This document shows, one piece after another, positions 5,653-6,001 of a stretch of 6,001 bases of DNA; the stretch's first letter is position 1, and each line of letters opens with the position of its first letter. The stretch comes from Clostridia bacterium. Lineage in GTDB: Bacteria > Bacillota_A > Clostridia > Peptostreptococcales > JAAYPU01. The position numbers and the translations under genes were made by a program. The stretch spans positions 1 through 6,001 of the forward strand of contig JAKSCF010000101.1 in NCBI GenBank assembly GCA_022360735.1, written 5' to 3'. The notes under the pieces are model-generated. The model worked only from the letters and a program-made list of their open reading frames with translations. It searched no databases and was not told where the DNA came from.

Positions 5653-5701
5653 AAAAACCTCCTACATACATTTATTGATGAATAAACATACATAAGAGGT
5701 T
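5653..5701 (-). terminator. Long terminator hairpin of the acidic-protein gene
   Basis: On the minus strand 5701-5681 pairs with 5676-5656 over 21 consecutive pairs, five of them G-U, around a 4-base loop, and is followed by a T-run (TTTTT, including the last two stem bases). It begins about 30 bases after the stop codon at 5731. On the plus strand the five G-U positions become C-A or A-C mismatches, so the hairpin is built for the minus transcript. Confidence 0.75.
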
Positions 5702-5730
5702 GCATTACAATATAGCTAATTCAGCTGCTT

Positions 5731-6001
5731 TTAAAATTCCAATACACTATTTTCAGTATATTTTTTGTATTTTATTTCACCGCTGGATTCATAAATTTTG
5801 TATAGTTTTTCATCCTCATCATCATCACAAAAATATCCTTCAATATCTATAACTTCAGAATCATCATCATCGTCAGAATCATCATTAACTACATCATCAA
5901 TTTTATCGTAGATATCTTCCAAGAAGCTTTGAATATCATCATTTTCAAGTGCCTTCCACTCATCATCATAATTATCATCTTCCAATTTTATGTAAACGTA
6001 G
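5731..6001 (-). CDS. C-terminal part of a very acidic protein, function unknown (runs off the right edge)
   Basis: The reading frame ends at TAA (5733-5731) and stays open to the window edge, giving about 90 residues. A TTG at 5985 is the first start-like codon, but it has no ribosome binding site, and the frame continues upstream as YVYIK, so this is more likely the end of a longer protein. The visible part begins with a conserved-looking fold, EWKALENDDIQSFLEDIYDKI, then a low-complexity Asp/Ser run coded by repeated GAT triplets, then DIEGYFCDDDEDEKLYKIY and SSGEIKYKKY, ending VLEF. The pattern of a helix, an acidic spacer, DIEGY and a beta-like SSGEI segment reminds me of the ends of secreted clostridial proteins with a copper-amine-oxidase-like stalk domain; this is an unchecked impression. 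The acidity could reflect cation binding. The transcript ends at the hairpin at 5653-5701. Confidence 0.65.
   Translation of the reverse strand, partial: YVYIKLEDDNYDDEWKALENDDIQSFLEDIYDKIDDVVNDDSDDDDDSEVIDIEGYFCDDDEDEKLYKIYESSGEIKYKKYTENSVLEF

Noticed and set aside
5850..5960. Repeated ATCATC triplets as a CRISPR or tandem repeat array
   Set aside because: These are Asp codons of the acidic protein read on the other strand; there are no spaced repeats.

Overview
This window looks like chromosomal DNA from a low-GC Bacillota, most likely class Clostridia. The evidence is the strong A/T bias, AGGAGG-type ribosome binding sites, sigma-A-like promoters and the protein families present. The genus cannot be fixed from the sequence.

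Layout, left to right. (1) 1-742, minus strand: the first 247 codons of hisZ, the regulatory subunit of ATP phosphoribosyltransferase; it runs off the left edge. (2) 743-1063: a divergent control region holding a good promoter for each flanking gene and two short palindromes, one lying across the hisZ -10 box. (3) 1064-1861, plus strand: a complete PHP-type histidinol-phosphatase (hisK/hisJ type), closed by a strong hairpin terminator that can also act on the other strand. (4) 1897-2372: a stretch with no credible protein gene. Its left part (about 1915-2070) is clearly less A/T-rich than its surroundings and folds, as minus-strand RNA, into a series of helices with strand-specific G-U pairs. 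A promoter-like site lies just upstream and the terminator just downstream, so I propose an undescribed small structured RNA here. (5) 2373-3101, minus strand: a six-helix voltage-gated type potassium channel. (6) 3348-5189, plus strand: a soluble GAF-PAS-histidine kinase with no response regulator beside it. (7) 5271-5492, plus strand: a 73-residue protein with two membrane segments. (8) 5731 to the right edge, minus strand: the C-terminal part of a very acidic protein, followed by a long terminator hairpin.

How the genes relate: hisZ and the phosphatase belong to one pathway, histidine biosynthesis (first step control and the penultimate reaction), and are transcribed divergently from a shared control region. 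The potassium channel and sensor kinase are also divergent and share an intergenic region, but no functional link is shown beyond that arrangement. The rest appear to be independent single-gene units, most with their own promoter, terminator or both.

The best candidate for something undescribed is the possible minus-strand RNA at about 1867-2088. Nothing else here looks like a defence system, mobile element or CRISPR locus.
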